Shown piece by piece: positions 1 to 9,516 of a stretch of 64,000 nt of DNA (the first letter of the stretch is position 1; every line of letters begins with the position of its first letter). The position numbers and the translations under genes are program-made. The stretch is from Psychrobacillus soli. Its GTDB lineage: Bacteria; Bacillota; Bacilli; Bacillales_A; Planococcaceae. Location: positions 62,001 to 126,000 of the forward strand of contig NZ_VDGG01000001.1 of NCBI RefSeq assembly GCF_006861775.1. The letters run 5' to 3'. The notes beneath the pieces were generated by a model. That model worked only from the letters and a program-made list of their open reading frames with translations, was not told where the DNA came from and made no database searches.

Positions 1-855
1 AGAGCTATCACAAGCATATGTGCCGTTAACGTCCGGGAATGAACACATCACTGAGGCTGGATCAGCATCCTTGACGGTCATCTCGAAAGGCAGCATGTAC
101 AGTTCGTTCATAGCCTTTGAGGGAACCTGGACACCCATCGTCCATCGCTCAGTCTCCTGCTCATTGCCGGCCAAGTGCTTAAGCTGGGCCTGAACTCCTT
201 GGGCCTGGATGCCTTTGACCTGCTCGGTCGCCAGAATACCAGTCAAGTATGGGTCCTCACTGAAATATTCATAGTTACGCCCACCGTATGGGTGACGAAT
301 AAGGTTCATACCTGGTCCGAGCAACACGTGATGCGCGAAGGCGCGTGTCTCCTCGCCGAGAATTCTACCTGCCTCGTAGTTCAGCTCGCGGTCGAAAGTC
401 GCAGCCAACGCTGGGGTAGACGGTAGCCCCGTCGCCTCAGGGTCATTACCACAGGATCCACCCTTCACGCCTGTACCACCGTTGGTCATTCGGATTGTAG
501 GGATGCCTAGCTCCTCGATTCCACGGATCTGACGGCCAGTGTCTTGCCATTCGCACCCAGGCAAGGTACCCTCTGGCGCAAATTCACCGTTCTGATACTT
601 ACTAGTACCACCCTTGTTGATAACAACCGTCTCACCAGTGTCATTCTCATTGAAGCGCGAAATGGCAATTTGCTGGATTTTCTGCTCCATCGTCAGCTCC
701 TCGATAAGCAGCTCTGTGCGCTTCTCAGCAGATAGCTGGGTGTTCATCCAAGGGTTGTTCCTTTCTGTTCCATCGTTCATCGCGTTAGCAGGATTTACTA
801 ACGAAGACATGGAAATCGTTGCTGTTAAAAAAATTGAACTAATTCGTTTTATCAT
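1..855 (-). CDS. Glycoside hydrolase family 3 beta-glucosidase-like protein, N-terminal part (runs off window)
   Basis: Open for 285 codons from an ATG at 855 (preceded by GGGAG) to the window edge. The first ~30 residues (MIKRISSIFLTATISMSS, then a PANA-type cleavage region) are a signal peptide, so the enzyme is probably exported. The mature part has GH3 N-terminal barrel motifs: GIPTIRMTNGGTGVKG, LGPGMNLIRHPYGGRN, YFSEDPYLTG, and LKHLAGNEQE around residues 230-240. GH3 enzymes hydrolyse beta-glucosides or related glycosides. The nucleophile Asp (in an SDW/SDY motif in this family) lies beyond the edge, so activity cannot be judged. The mature coding part is clearly richer in G+C (over 50% where counted) than the AT-rich signal peptide and neighbours, suggesting transfer. 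Family call is firm; substrate is unknown. Confidence 0.85.
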   Translation of the reverse strand, partial: MIKRISSIFLTATISMSSLVNPANAMNDGTERNNPWMNTQLSAEKRTELLIEELTMEQKIQQIAISRFNENDTGETVVINKGGTSKYQNGEFAPEGTLPGCEWQDTGRQIRGIEELGIPTIRMTNGGTGVKGGSCGNDPEATGLPSTPALAATFDRELNYEAGRILGEETRAFAHHVLLGPGMNLIRHPYGGRNYEYFSEDPYLTGILATEQVKGIQAQGVQAQLKHLAGNEQETERWTMGVQVPSKAMNELYMLPFEMTVKDADPASVMCSFPDVNGTYACDSS

Positions 856-1208
856 CTTAATTCTCCCTTACTATCTATTTGTCAATTATTATTTTAATAT
901 AATTATTTTTATCAACTTGCTCTCTCCCTTGCTAACTATTCCATGTATCAGTATAGAGGAAAAATATTACACTAGCATGAACGTTAAATTACAGAATCAT
1001 AACAAAAAACACGATATTAGTAACACTCCTAAAGTCCTTAAAATGGTATTCAAACACTGTAAAAAGCAATGATTTGCAAAATAAACGATTAAAATGATTC
1101 TAAATAATCATTATTAAAAATATAATAAAATTAGAGGGAAGAACTTCAATTTATCAAATAAGAGTAGTTACTATAAATAATTACAAATCCAATCGAAGGT
1201 GACATGTA
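856..1208. other. Intergenic leader of the GH3 gene
   Basis: AT-rich and without a convincing gene. It must hold the promoter of the GH3 gene, but I could not pick clear -35/-10 boxes. Confidence 0.4.
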
Positions 1209-1349
1209 ATGAATGAAATAAGTATTAACCCTTATTTGTATGTACATTTGGTAAGAGGCTTTAAATATGGATTAAATGGAAGTAATAGAAGCTTTATAGT
1301 TAAATGGAGAATTGGCTATAACATCATCGGCATCTTTTCATACAAGTAA
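1209..1349 (+). CDS. Small hypothetical protein, 46 aa
   Basis: ATG at 1209 is preceded by GAAGGTGA with about 7 bases of spacing, and the frame stays open for 46 codons. The product begins MNEISINPYLYVHLVRGF and ends IIGIFSYK; it is basic and aromatic-rich. I do not recognise it. It sits just left of integrase scraps, so it may be a cargo gene or a fragment. The good ribosome-binding site is the only positive evidence. Confidence 0.3.
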   Translation: MNEISINPYLYVHLVRGFKYGLNGSNRSFIVKWRIGYNIIGIFSYK

Positions 1350-1375
1350 CGCACAAAACTTTACATGTGTAGAGT

Positions 1376-1592
1376 GTATGATTTCATCTTTGCTAAAACA
1401 GAGCGACATCCGGTTATCCTATAGTAATTAAGACGGCATAATCAATAGTAGCAATACTGCTTGCTCTTACAAACTTAAATCTCAAATTAAGTAGACACAT
1501 GTATCTCACTTCCTGCAAGGACCGAGTAGCACTGGACATGCAACAAATTCTAAGAGAATGTGAGTATTTTCATTGAAAGGACATTTTTATCG
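1376..1592 (+). pseudogene. Scraps of a tyrosine integrase
   Basis: Translation near 1385-1415 gives DFIFAKTERHP, matching FAKTERQPGYPIVIK of the integrase at 46.1-47.1 kb. With one base inserted near 1416 the frame continues GYPIVIKTA. Further on, LNLKL and VALDMQQIL match LNPEL and VALEQIMD of the same protein, with stops in between. At 1572 TTG AAA GGA CAT TTT TAT CGC reproduces the conserved MKGHFYK start of these integrases, suggesting parts of more than one copy. The remnant lies just left of an att-like core (1656), the same arrangement as at groEL. Non-functional. Confidence 0.65.
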
Positions 1593-1609
1593 CACTTTTC
1601 TTTTCACAA

Positions 1610-1647
1610 AAAAACTCCACCATTAACAAAAAAGTTAATGGTGGAGT
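1610..1647 (-). terminator. Hairpin terminator beside the leftmost att core
   Basis: ACTCCACCATTAAC pairs with GTTAATGGTGGAGT around a short A-rich loop. Read on the minus strand it ends in a T run. It can stop transcripts coming from the chemoreceptor gene at 1742-3814. Confidence 0.7.
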
Positions 1648-1655
1648 TAACTAAG

Positions 1656-1672
1656 TTATTTCATCATGCCGA
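1656..1672. repeat. att-like core, degenerate copy of the groEL 3' end
   Basis: TTATTTCATCATGCCGA differs at two or so positions from the last bases of groEL on this strand (TTATTACATCATGCCGC). It follows integrase scraps and a hairpin, as at groEL. Confidence 0.5.
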
Positions 1673-1741
1673 CTGTTAGCTGAAGTTATTTCTTTATGTT
1701 TCCAGTATCGATTATATTAAACTATCTGTACATCTAATCAT

Positions 1742-3814
1742 CTATAACTTAAAATGTCTGACTAAATCATTTAGCTCTTCAGCTAATTTTGCTAGTTGAC
1801 CAGATCCTCCAGCCACTTCTTCCATAATACTGCTTATTTGTTGAGAAGATGCAGATGTTTGTTCAACACCGGCTGCGGATTCTTCCGAAACGGAAGCAAT
1901 TTCTTCAATTGCTCCATTCATCTCCTGTGCATTTGCTGCAATTTCAGTTAAGTTTTCAGCAATAGTTGTAATACTATAAACCATTTCTGTTACAGCTTCA
2001 CTAATTCCACGGAAAGTCTCGCCAGTGGATTCAACCTGTGCTTTACCTTTTTCCACTTCTTCATAGCCACCTTGTAACGATTCCGATACAAGACCAGATT
2101 CTTTTTGAATATTACCTACTATATCTGTTATATTCGTTACAGAATCCGATACTTGTTCAGCAAGTTTCCTTACTTCATCTGCTACTACAGCAAAACCTTT
2201 TCCATGTTCTCCAGCCCTTGCAGCTTCGATTGCAGCATTTAAAGCTAGAAGATTCGTTTGATTAGAAACGTCCTTAATCACGGTTACTAAATTGGATATT
2301 TCTTGTGATTGCTTGTCTAGCCCTTGAACTTTATGGACTGAGTCCCGCACTATTTTATCTATTTTGTCCATCTGAGCAATTGAATTCTTCATTAACTCAG
2401 ATCCATCTTTTGTCATGTTTAAAACTACTTTTGAATTTGTTTCGATACGGTAACCATTTTCATTTGCTTCTTGAACTTTTTCTGCAAAATTATTCATACC
2501 AAATGATAAATCACTCGCACTATTGGCTTGGGTTTCAGAACCAGACGCTAATTCCTGCATAGTAATTGCCACTTGTTCTGCTCCCATTTTCACTTCGTTT
2601 GCTGATTGAGTCAATTCTTCACTTTGACTACTTACTGTTTCAGAAACTGTATTGATTTGACTTACTATTTCTCGCAAGTTCCGATTCAATTGGTTTGTAG
2701 ATGTCACTAATTGACCTATTTCATCTTTAGATTTAGATTTTAATTCTTCCTTACTTAAATTACCTAAAGCTAGTTGCTCCATTACATTTGTAACATGCGG
2801 AATTTCTCTTAACATACGTTTTAACAGCAAGAATACTAAGATAATAAGGATGAGACAAGCAATACCAAAATATAAACTCATCATCAACGTGAATGTATTA
2901 AGACTGCTTAATGCTTCATCTTGTGGTATAGATGTTCCAACTGACCAATTGGTTGTAGGAACTGGTGAATACCCGATATATTCTAAACCCTCATTTACTT
3001 GCGTTAGTTCAAGTCCCTTTTCACCATCAACCATTTTCTTACCGACATTTCCTATCTCACCAGAAATTGATTGAAGTTTTTGCTCTAGAATCAACTCACT
3101 GTTTGGATGATATAGTATGGTTCCATCGTTGGAAAGTAAAAACGAGTATCCATTTTCACCCATCTTGTAAGATTGCATTAATTGCGGTAATTCATCTAAA
3201 AATATGTCTATCGCAACGATACCAACCGTATTTTCACCTTCTTTAATTGGTTTCATAGCACTTAAAATCATTTTCCCAAATACTTCATCCATATATGGCT
3301 CCGTAAAATATACGTTATCTTCCGCTATGGCTTGTTCGTACCAAGGTCTGCTTTTTATATCAAAGCTTGGATCCGATACTATATTATTACTTCCAACTAG
3401 AAAATTGGATTTATCACTGGCAATCCAAGCCATTGCAACAGCATCATCTATTTTAACAATCTCATCAAGTGATTTTAAAACCCCATCGTAATAAGCATTT
3501 GTCGTTGCTTCATCTCTTGATGCAGCTGTATTCAAGTATTTTAGTATCTCCTGGTTTGTTGCAATTTGCCTTACAATCGTTTCTTTAGCCGCAAACATAT
3601 TATTAACTTGATCAGCAATTGCCTCGCTTTTCGTCGATACATTTTCTTCTACACTTTGAACTAATATGGATTTCGTATAGGAGTTAATTAGAAACCCTGT
3701 AATTGAAAATACAATGATGATAGCTATAAAAAGTACAAAAGCTACTTTTGTTGAAATACTATTTCTTATCCAAGAAAACAAGTTTAACTTCGTTTCATTA
3801 TCTTTTTTACCCAT
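1742..3814 (-). CDS. Methyl-accepting chemotaxis protein with dCache sensor
   Basis: 690 aa, usual length for TlpA/McpB-type receptors. A short cytoplasmic N-terminus, TM1 at about 24-46, an extracytoplasmic dCache-like sensor to about 305, TM2 at about 308-332, HAMP at about 333-385, then the coiled-coil signalling domain. The conserved hairpin tip [18 protein letters not shown] lies near residue 530-550 and would bind CheA and CheW. It senses a small extracellular ligand (amino acids or organic acids are typical of dCache receptors; here unknown) and feeds the flagellar switch. GGAAGGAA precedes the ATG. It stands alone between two att-like cores and has no chemotaxis neighbours, so it looks like single-gene cargo. 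The final residues are not the CheR-tether pentapeptide. Confidence 0.93.
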   Translation of the reverse strand: MGKKDNETKLNLFSWIRNSISTKVAFVLFIAIIIVFSITGFLINSYTKSILVQSVEENVSTKSEAIADQVNNMFAAKETIVRQIATNQEILKYLNTAASRDEATTNAYYDGVLKSLDEIVKIDDAVAMAWIASDKSNFLVGSNNIVSDPSFDIKSRPWYEQAIAEDNVYFTEPYMDEVFGKMILSAMKPIKEGENTVGIVAIDIFLDELPQLMQSYKMGENGYSFLLSNDGTILYHPNSELILEQKLQSISGEIGNVGKKMVDGEKGLELTQVNEGLEYIGYSPVPTTNWSVGTSIPQDEALSSLNTFTLMMSLYFGIACLILIILVFLLLKRMLREIPHVTNVMEQLALGNLSKEELKSKSKDEIGQLVTSTNQLNRNLREIVSQINTVSETVSSQSEELTQSANEVKMGAEQVAITMQELASGSETQANSASDLSFGMNNFAEKVQEANENGYRIETNSKVVLNMTKDGSELMKNSIAQMDKIDKIVRDSVHKVQGLDKQSQEISNLVTVIKDVSNQTNLLALNAAIEAARAGEHGKGFAVVADEVRKLAEQVSDSVTNITDIVGNIQKESGLVSESLQGGYEEVEKGKAQVESTGETFRGISEAVTEMVYSITTIAENLTEIAANAQEMNGAIEEIASVSEESAAGVEQTSASSQQISSIMEEVAGGSGQLAKLAEELNDLVRHFKL

Positions 3815-4448
3815 TAATATATTCCTTCCTATCCTTGTAGCTATAACTAGTATCTTTTATAAGGCTTTGAGTAACACTTTCTTCATTATATTTTCGTTAA
3901 AAGTTTACGACAAAATCAATATAAACAGCTTGTATAGTCTCCAAAATCATACTTTGTTGTTCCTTCTCTAGTACACATAATAACTTAACCCTGGAATTCA
4001 TCTTTTAAAATTTTACAGCATCGTTACATTTTCCCCTTCCCCATAAACAAGAGATACTTACATAAATCACCTTGGACTTTGTTATCCTCAGTTGAAAGAT
4101 GATCAATATCTATAATTACGTTGAAATTAGGCATATCTCATCCATTTCTTCGGATAATCCAAGTTGTTTGAATCGATTCCAATGTTAGTGATGACTCATT
4201 CCATACATAAACTTATACTTTGTAGTAAATCTTCCTTATTAATTATAATTGATTTTACAAGTCTTAAGCATCATTAAAACATAGTACTTTAGGATCGTAT
4301 TTTAATAATTCTTGAAAAGAATACATCGAAAATACCAATTTCCCCTTAATTTAAATAGAAAATTAGTTAAATTTTTATAATTCACAATATGTTTTTTTCA
4401 TACTCGATTGCAATTCTAGAAAAGGAATAAACACTTAAAGGAACATTA
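3815..4448. other. Gene-free AT-rich stretch upstream of the chemoreceptor
   Basis: No open frame with a ribosome-binding site and no recognisable homology on either strand. I looked for a sigma-D (TAAA / GCCGATAT) motif upstream of the receptor gene and did not find a convincing one. Confidence 0.4.
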
Positions 4449-4454
4449 AAAGAA

Positions 4455-4497
4455 ACAAAAAAGGTTTCTCAAAAGTTCGGGAACTTATGAGAAACCT
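4455..4497. terminator. Hairpin, possibly an integrase 3'-end remnant
   Basis: AGGTTTCTCA and TGAGAAACCT form a strong stem around CGGGAA. On the plus strand the bases also match the 3' end of the integrase at 47.1 kb (TCTCAAAAGTTC against TCCCAAAAGTTT), so this may be a decayed integrase tail whose sequence doubles as a terminator. Confidence 0.5.
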
Positions 4498-4593
4498 CTA
4501 TTACTTATGTGTTTTTAAAATATAGCAATCATTTGGTTTCAAATTACTATTTTGATACATATAAAGCGTTTATTTAACAGACTTTTAAGTACC

Positions 4594-4608
4594 TGATTAC
4601 ATCACTGT
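4594..4608. repeat. Weak att-like core
   Basis: CTGATTACATCACTG shares GATTACATCA with the groEL-end core and follows the hairpin at 4455-4497. Too short to be sure. Confidence 0.2.
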
Positions 4609-4616
4609 AAAAAAAG

Positions 4617-4649
4617 GAGGCTGTCTCCATTTTCATTGGAGACAGCCTC
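4617..4649 (-). terminator. Terminator of the triple RidA gene
   Basis: Perfect 12-base stem GAGGCTGTCTCC/GGAGACAGCCTC with a T run when read on the minus strand, about 90 bases after the stop codon. Confidence 0.85.
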
Positions 4650-4737
4650 TTCTTATGAATAAGATATGCGATTTCGCATTCACCATCGACATTAACAAGT
4701 AACTTTGATAGTTCCTGTATCTACAAACAAATGCCTC

Positions 4738-6009
4738 TTATGCTTTTGGAGGAGTTCCTTCAGCATTTGATACAATTGCATCGATTTGGATTAAAGCATC
4801 TTGAGGTAAAGCTGATACGCCAACTGTTCTACGTGCAGGAACACCGCCTGGGAAGAATGTTTTGTAAGCTTCATCTACAGCATCAATATCCGCGATATTT
4901 TTAAGGAAGATATTCACTTTAACAACATCGTCCATAACGTGGTCGATACTTTCTACAATTGCCTTAATGTTTTTCAAGCACTGTTCAGCTTGCTCTTTTA
5001 CACCACCGGCTACCAATTCACCTGTTTTTGGATCTAAAGGTAATTGAGCTGAAAGGTTATTGTAATGAGAGAACGCTACAGTTTGTGTAGATAGAGAACT
5101 CTTTGGTGCATTTTCAGTGTTGTTTGCCCATATAACGATACCATGTCTGTCTTCAATAGCTTGTGGAGGTGTACCATCTCCGTGTGATACTACTGCTTCA
5201 ATTTGTACCAAAGCATCCATAGGTAAAGCTGAAGCTGCAACTACTGTTCGTGCAGGGACATAAGCTACGGCTCTAGCAATAGCTGAATCCGGGAAAAATG
5301 TTGAATAAACTTCATTTACAGCTTCAGTATCCGATAGGTTTTTAAGGAAGATATTAATTTTAACAATATCGTCAAAAGGAACGTCGATACTTTCTAAAAT
5401 TGCCTTGATATTTTTCAAACACTGTCCAGTCTGCTCTTTTACTCCGCCAGTTACCAATCTACCAGTTTTTGGATCGATAGGCAATTGAGCTGAGAGGTTA
5501 TTGTAATGAGAGAAAGACACGGTTTGTGTAGATAGTGGACTTATTGGTGCATTTGGCGTGTTATTTGTAAGTTTGATGAGGTCGCCTGCTTGCGGTGCGT
5601 TTGGAATTGTACCTTCGCCGTGTGAAACAAGTGCTTCAATTTGTACCAAAGCATCCATAGGTAAAGCTGCAACTGCAACTGTTGTTCTTGAAGGAACATA
5701 AGTTGGGAAGAAAGTTTTATAAACTTCGTCTACAGCGTCAACATCTTTAATATCCTTAACGAATACAGTGATTCTAACGATATCACTCATAACATGATCG
5801 ATGCTGTTTACAATTGCCTCGATATTTTTAAAGCATTGTTCTGCTTGCTCTTTTATACCTCCAGCTATCAATTTACCAGTTTTTGGTTCGATAGGTAATT
5901 GTGCTGAAAGATTATTGTAATGAGAGAATGCTACAGTTTGTGAATATAAACCGTTTCCGCTTGGAGCATTTTCCGTATTTTTTGCTGTTACTGCGTTATA
6001 GTTGCTCAT
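4738..6009 (-). CDS. Protein of three tandem RidA (YjgF/YER057c/UK114) domains
   Basis: 423 aa, about three times the normal ~125-aa RidA subunit. Domains span roughly 18-135, 157-285 and 303-420, each opening with VxFSHYNNLSAQLP and containing AGG(I/V)KEQ. RidA proteins hydrolyse reactive enamine/imine intermediates such as 2-aminoacrylate and act as homotrimers with active sites at subunit interfaces, so one chain could form a pseudo-trimer. The substrate-binding Arg is present in all three (VPSRTTV, VPARTVV, VPARRTV). The Glu of the QIEA motif is kept in domains 1 and 2 but is Asp in domain 3 (QIDA). Domain 2 has a ~10-residue insertion before YVPAR. No PLP enzyme neighbours it; it sits alone between att-like cores. 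The domain call is firm and the role inferred. Confidence 0.88.
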   Translation of the reverse strand: MSNYNAVTAKNTENAPSGNGLYSQTVAFSHYNNLSAQLPIEPKTGKLIAGGIKEQAEQCFKNIEAIVNSIDHVMSDIVRITVFVKDIKDVDAVDEVYKTFFPTYVPSRTTVAVAALPMDALVQIEALVSHGEGTIPNAPQAGDLIKLTNNTPNAPISPLSTQTVSFSHYNNLSAQLPIDPKTGRLVTGGVKEQTGQCLKNIKAILESIDVPFDDIVKINIFLKNLSDTEAVNEVYSTFFPDSAIARAVAYVPARTVVAASALPMDALVQIEAVVSHGDGTPPQAIEDRHGIVIWANNTENAPKSSLSTQTVAFSHYNNLSAQLPLDPKTGELVAGGVKEQAEQCLKNIKAIVESIDHVMDDVVKVNIFLKNIADIDAVDEAYKTFFPGGVPARRTVGVSALPQDALIQIDAIVSNAEGTPPKA

Positions 6010-6165
6010 GATACGATTTCCCTTCTTGATAAAAATTTTCTAACCTAAGTATGCACCGAAAAACACGGTCTTAACCGCCCAGAATGCACTACAAAATTAT
6101 AGCAGGATTTGTTCATTTCGTCTAACGTTTTGTAAGTAATGAACAAAAAATAATAAAATAAAAAA

Positions 6166-6207
6166 ACTTCCCACAAGTCCATTGAACTTGTGAGAAGCTT
6201 CTTTTTT
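6166..6207 (-). terminator. Hairpin terminator beside the att core at 6221
   Basis: AACTTCCCACAAGT pairs with ACTTGTGAGAAGCTT; the minus strand ends in a T run. It also aligns loosely with the integrase 3' end (TCCCAAAAG...GAGAAGCCT) near groEL. Confidence 0.7.
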
Positions 6208-6220
6208 ATATGGTAATGGA

Positions 6221-6238
6221 TTATTACATCATGCCGCC
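6221..6238. repeat. att-like core identical to the groEL 3' end
   Basis: TTATTACATCATGCCGCC is identical to the last 15 coding bases of groEL plus three bases beyond its stop codon on this strand. To its right the sequence diverges at once into ...AAGGTAAAAGTTTGTTAAATC, resembling the bases right of the core at 15581 (AAGGTGAGAGTGTGTTATATC), as expected for left ends of related islands. Confidence 0.65.
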
Positions 6239-6384
6239 TATAAGGTAAAAGTTTGTTAAATCAGCGCATTGGATATTGTTAACTACAACATCTTTAATAT
6301 TAATTTGCCGTTATTATGAGATTGCATTAACAAAATTTTAACATCTTTTAACCTTAATAAAATGAACTAATTACCAATTAATGA

Positions 6385-7205
6385 TTAAATATACTTTGCT
6401 AACGTTTTATAAGGTTGCAGAACGATCGTATCATAGATGCACTTATCCTGATTAATCGATTTGACTTGCCATTCCTTTAATAAGCTTAACTCCAAAGGAT
6501 AGTTGAACAAGGACTTCAAACCGTTTCCGTAACGTACGATTATTTTACAATCTGGATGGACTTTAGATTTTAATTCCTCTATAATCTCCTGCTTCTCTGG
6601 CACAAGCGATGCAATGTATATATGGGTAGCTGTTTTTAGAAATTCAGGGTGTCTCAAGTGACTGTCCGAATAATGAAGGATTCCATGTAAGCCCAGAAAC
6701 TGCGCTAACTCTTTCCCGTAGTGAACGGCTTCACTGTCAATATCCGTGCAAACTACTTCCGCACTAGTTTCCTTGGCAATAGTAAAAGCCGTTAAAGGAT
6801 AAGCTCCGGCGCCTATAAACCAAACTTTAGATGTTCCGTCAATTTGAGCATAACTCCTTTCTTCGTTAACAGATGCAGATAAAAGGAAAGATACAGGTCC
6901 ATATCCAATTCTTCCGTATATACGTAAAGGGCTCTCATTTTTTCGACCATGCATAATGCTACAGAGGATGTTTCTCTTAACCTCTCTGCGCTTTGCTTGA
7001 CATCTTCACGCTCCCCCCACTGTTTCCAAAGTTGCTCATTTTCCTCACAAACTATAAATTCACAAAGGCTATCCAGTTTTGCACCTAATAGTTCTAATCC
7101 TTCCGGAGCATTATTGGCCGTTGTCATCAACTGCTTAAGCTCATTCTCAAACGAGTTCAATAAATCCAGCAATTCCACATAGCTTACGATGGACAATCCT
7201 TTCAT
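6385..7205 (-). pseudogene. Nicotianamine synthase-like (CntL-type) gene, frameshifted
   Basis: Two overlapping frames together make a ~273-aa protein, the length of staphylococcal CntL. The N-terminal part (7205 to about 6945) ends RETSSVALCMVEK. The C-terminal part (about 6945-6385) carries a SAM-dependent methyltransferase-like fold with VWFIGAGAYPLTAF and VCTDIDSEAV, typical of nicotianamine synthase-like enzymes, which transfer aminobutyrate from SAM. The break falls in a run of six A bases at about 6942-6947; one extra A gives VEKNESPLRIYGRIGYGP and restores the protein. This could be a real mutation, phase variation, programmed -1 slippage or a sequencing error. It lies downstream of a Cnt/Opp-type ABC importer on the same strand. 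The start is uncertain: GGAGG sits very close to ATG 7205; TTG 7214 or 7199 are alternatives. Confidence 0.65.
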
Positions 7206-7214
7206 CTCCTCCAA

Positions 7215-7512
7215 TTCATTTCAACACCCAGCTTAGGAGTATATGATAACGAATTGGCCATTTATGTCTACGTTTTGTGTGCTTTTCCAACATGAAATTT
7301 TGAAGTTAAAATTGCATAGACAGACGTTATTTTCACTCCCTCAGTCCTGCAATTCTTGTCATTGATAGCGTAGGGTTGGAGATATATTTTAGGGGAAAAA
7401 GGTAGGCGAAACTGTATTTGACCACTGATACATTTTTCCAAAAGTTGATATCATTACTTTTCTTCATAAAATAGTAATCATGAAAAAAGATTAATTTTGA
7501 ATTAGCTTATTA
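7215..7512. other. Gene-free spacer upstream of the nicotianamine synthase-like gene
   Basis: No gene visible. Because a terminator-like hairpin ends the importer operon at about 7515-7553, this spacer presumably carries a separate promoter, but I could not assign boxes. Confidence 0.35.
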
Positions 7513-7514
7513 TA

Positions 7515-7553
7515 CAAAAAAGATCCTCCAGATTAATCCAAAGGAACCTTTTT
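7515..7553 (-). terminator. Probable terminator of the importer operon
   Basis: On the minus strand AAAAAGGTTCC and GGATCTTTTT form an imperfect stem ending in a T run directly after the last ATPase gene. Confidence 0.5.
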
Positions 7554-7556
7554 CTG

Positions 7557-8528
7557 TTATGCGAAATGACAAGCGACAAAATGATTCGCTTCCACTTCTC
7601 TAAATTCAGGTACTTCTATGCGACACATATCAGTAGCAATCGGACAACGTGTATGGAATTTACAACCTTTCGGAGGATCCGCTGGATTTGGTATATCCCC
7701 TTTGATAATAATTCGCTCGCGTTTTAACGTCGGATCTGGAACTGGGACAGCAGAAAGTAATGCCTTTGTATAAGGATGAAGTGGGTTACCGTACAGTTGA
7801 TCACGACTGCCTAATTCCATCATTGTCCCAAGGTAAAGAACACCAATTTTGGAACAAAGATGCTCCACTACACTTAAATCATGGGAAATAAATAAAAATG
7901 TAATATCTCGTTCTTTTTGCAAATCGCTAAATAGATTAATAATTTGGGCTTGGATCGAAACGTCCAATGCTGATACAGGCTCGTCTGCAACAATAAAGTC
8001 TGGATTTAAGATAATCGCCCGTGCAATTCCAATTCGCTGTCTTTGCCCTCCGCTAAATTCGTGAGGGTAGCGATCAATCTGATAAGGAGCTAGACCACAG
8101 ATGTCTAAAACTTCTAATACTCTTTCTCTTATTTCACTTTTATCTACTAAACCGTGGTCGATCAAAGCTTCTCCAATTGCATCCCCAATTCTAATTCTAG
8201 GGTTTAATGAGCTATATGGATCTTGAAATATGAATTGCAATTTTGGTCGTAAGTTTCTCATATCTTTCTTTGAAAGCTTATGTATATTTTGTCCTTTATA
8301 TAAAACTTCTCCATCTGTAATAGAAGAAAGGCGTAAAATACTTTTTCCAATTGTACTTTTTCCACTTCCTGATTCTCCAACTAAGCCAAAAGTTTCTCCC
8401 TTTTCAATCGTAAAACTTACTCCATCAACAGCTTTCACAACTTCCGGATTACGTCTGAATAGATTACTAGAATCACCATAATATTTTTTTAGATTCTTCA
8501 CTTCTAGTAAAGGCAAAGCTTTACTCAT
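7557..8528 (-). CDS. Oligopeptide/nickel-type ABC importer ATP-binding subunit (OppF-like)
   Basis: 323 aa. Walker A GESGSGKST at about 51-59, Q-loop FIFQDPYSSLNP, signature FSGGQRQR, Walker B FIVADEPVSALD, and the Opp/Dpp-type C-terminal extension with the CKFHTRCPIATDMC cysteine cluster. It pairs with the OppD-like ATPase encoded just upstream; their genes overlap by four bases (ATGA), implying translational coupling. Together they drive import through the two permeases. The family transports oligopeptides, dipeptides, nickel complexes or opine metallophores; the ATPase alone does not tell which. Confidence 0.93.
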   Translation of the reverse strand: MSKALPLLEVKNLKKYYGDSSNLFRRNPEVVKAVDGVSFTIEKGETFGLVGESGSGKSTIGKSILRLSSITDGEVLYKGQNIHKLSKKDMRNLRPKLQFIFQDPYSSLNPRIRIGDAIGEALIDHGLVDKSEIRERVLEVLDICGLAPYQIDRYPHEFSGGQRQRIGIARAIILNPDFIVADEPVSALDVSIQAQIINLFSDLQKERDITFLFISHDLSVVEHLCSKIGVLYLGTMMELGSRDQLYGNPLHPYTKALLSAVPVPDPTLKRERIIIKGDIPNPADPPKGCKFHTRCPIATDMCRIEVPEFREVEANHFVACHFA

Positions 8529-9511
8529 ACACTCACCTCTTCCTCATACAGCCAGCAGGCAACATCATGACTATCTCGTATTTGCTTCATTGGTGGTTGT
8601 TTAGTTGTACAAATGCTCATACAATGTTCACAGCGCTCACTAAAATAACAAGATGGCTGCAAATCTATTAAGTTTGGTACTTGGCCAGGGATTGTATAGA
8701 GTTTCTCTCTTCTTTGATTGATCACTGGCTTAGCTGCGAGCAGCCCTTTCGTATATGGATGCTTCGGATTTTTAAATAATTCCACAACCGGACCTTGTTC
8801 AATTATTTTGCCAGCATACATCACAATCACATAGTCAGCAACCTCCGCGACAACACCGAGATCATGCGTGATGAGCAGCATTGACATGTTTCTTTCTTCT
8901 TTTAAATTCCTTAGTAGATCAAGAATTTGCGCTTGAATTGTAACATCTAATGCAGTCGTAGGCTCATCCGCAATTAATAACCGTGGATTACAAGAAATCG
9001 CAATCGCAATCATAATTCGTTGTAGCATTCCACCACTTAGCTGATGTGGATAGGAAGAAAAGATCTCTTCACCGCGACCAATTCCAACGAGATTGATTAG
9101 TTCTAATCCTCTTTGCTTCGCTTCTTTCTTGGATAATAATTCATGCTCTATAATCGATTCCGTAATCTGTTCACCAATTGTTAAAACGGGATTGAGCGAT
9201 GACATCGGTTCTTGGAAAATCATCGCGAAATCTTTTCCACGTAATCGGCGCAAATCACCTTTTTTCATTTTTAATAAATCTTGCCCTTCGAATAATACTT
9301 CACCATTACTTACTTGTCCTGAAGAAGGATCAATTAATCCCATAACAGACATAGCTGTAGCGCTTTTTCCACATCCTGATTCTCCGACAAGACAAACCGT
9401 TTGGCCTTCCCTAATTTCTAAGCTGACATTATTCACCGCGTTCACTTTTCCACCATCTGAATAAAACTGAGTGAGTAATTGATTTATTTGCAGTATAGGC
9501 TCCTTTGCCAT
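8525..9511 (-). CDS. Oligopeptide/nickel-type ABC importer ATP-binding subunit (OppD-like)
   Basis: 328 aa. Walker A GESGCGKSA, Q-loop MIFQEPMSSLNP, signature LSGGMLQR, Walker B LLIADEPTTALD and a C-terminal cysteine-rich extension (CYFSERCEHCMSIC). Start ATG 9511 lies five bases beyond the stop of the OppC-like permease gene, with GGAGGTAACC in front. Second gene from last of the five-gene importer operon. Confidence 0.93.
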   Translation of the reverse strand: MAKEPILQINQLLTQFYSDGGKVNAVNNVSLEIREGQTVCLVGESGCGKSATAMSVMGLIDPSSGQVSNGEVLFEGQDLLKMKKGDLRRLRGKDFAMIFQEPMSSLNPVLTIGEQITESIIEHELLSKKEAKQRGLELINLVGIGRGEEIFSSYPHQLSGGMLQRIMIAIAISCNPRLLIADEPTTALDVTIQAQILDLLRNLKEERNMSMLLITHDLGVVAEVADYVIVMYAGKIIEQGPVVELFKNPKHPYTKGLLAAKPVINQRREKLYTIPGQVPNLIDLQPSCYFSERCEHCMSICTTKQPPMKQIRDSHDVACWLYEEEVSV

Positions 9512-9516
9512 GACGG

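Noticed and set aside
2038-3971. Plus-strand open frames across the chemoreceptor gene
   Set aside because: They are shadows of the long minus-strand coding frame, lack ribosome-binding sites and show no family motifs.
3815-3990. Sigma-D promoter for the chemoreceptor
   Set aside because: No TAAA-N15-GCCGATAT-like pair upstream of the start.
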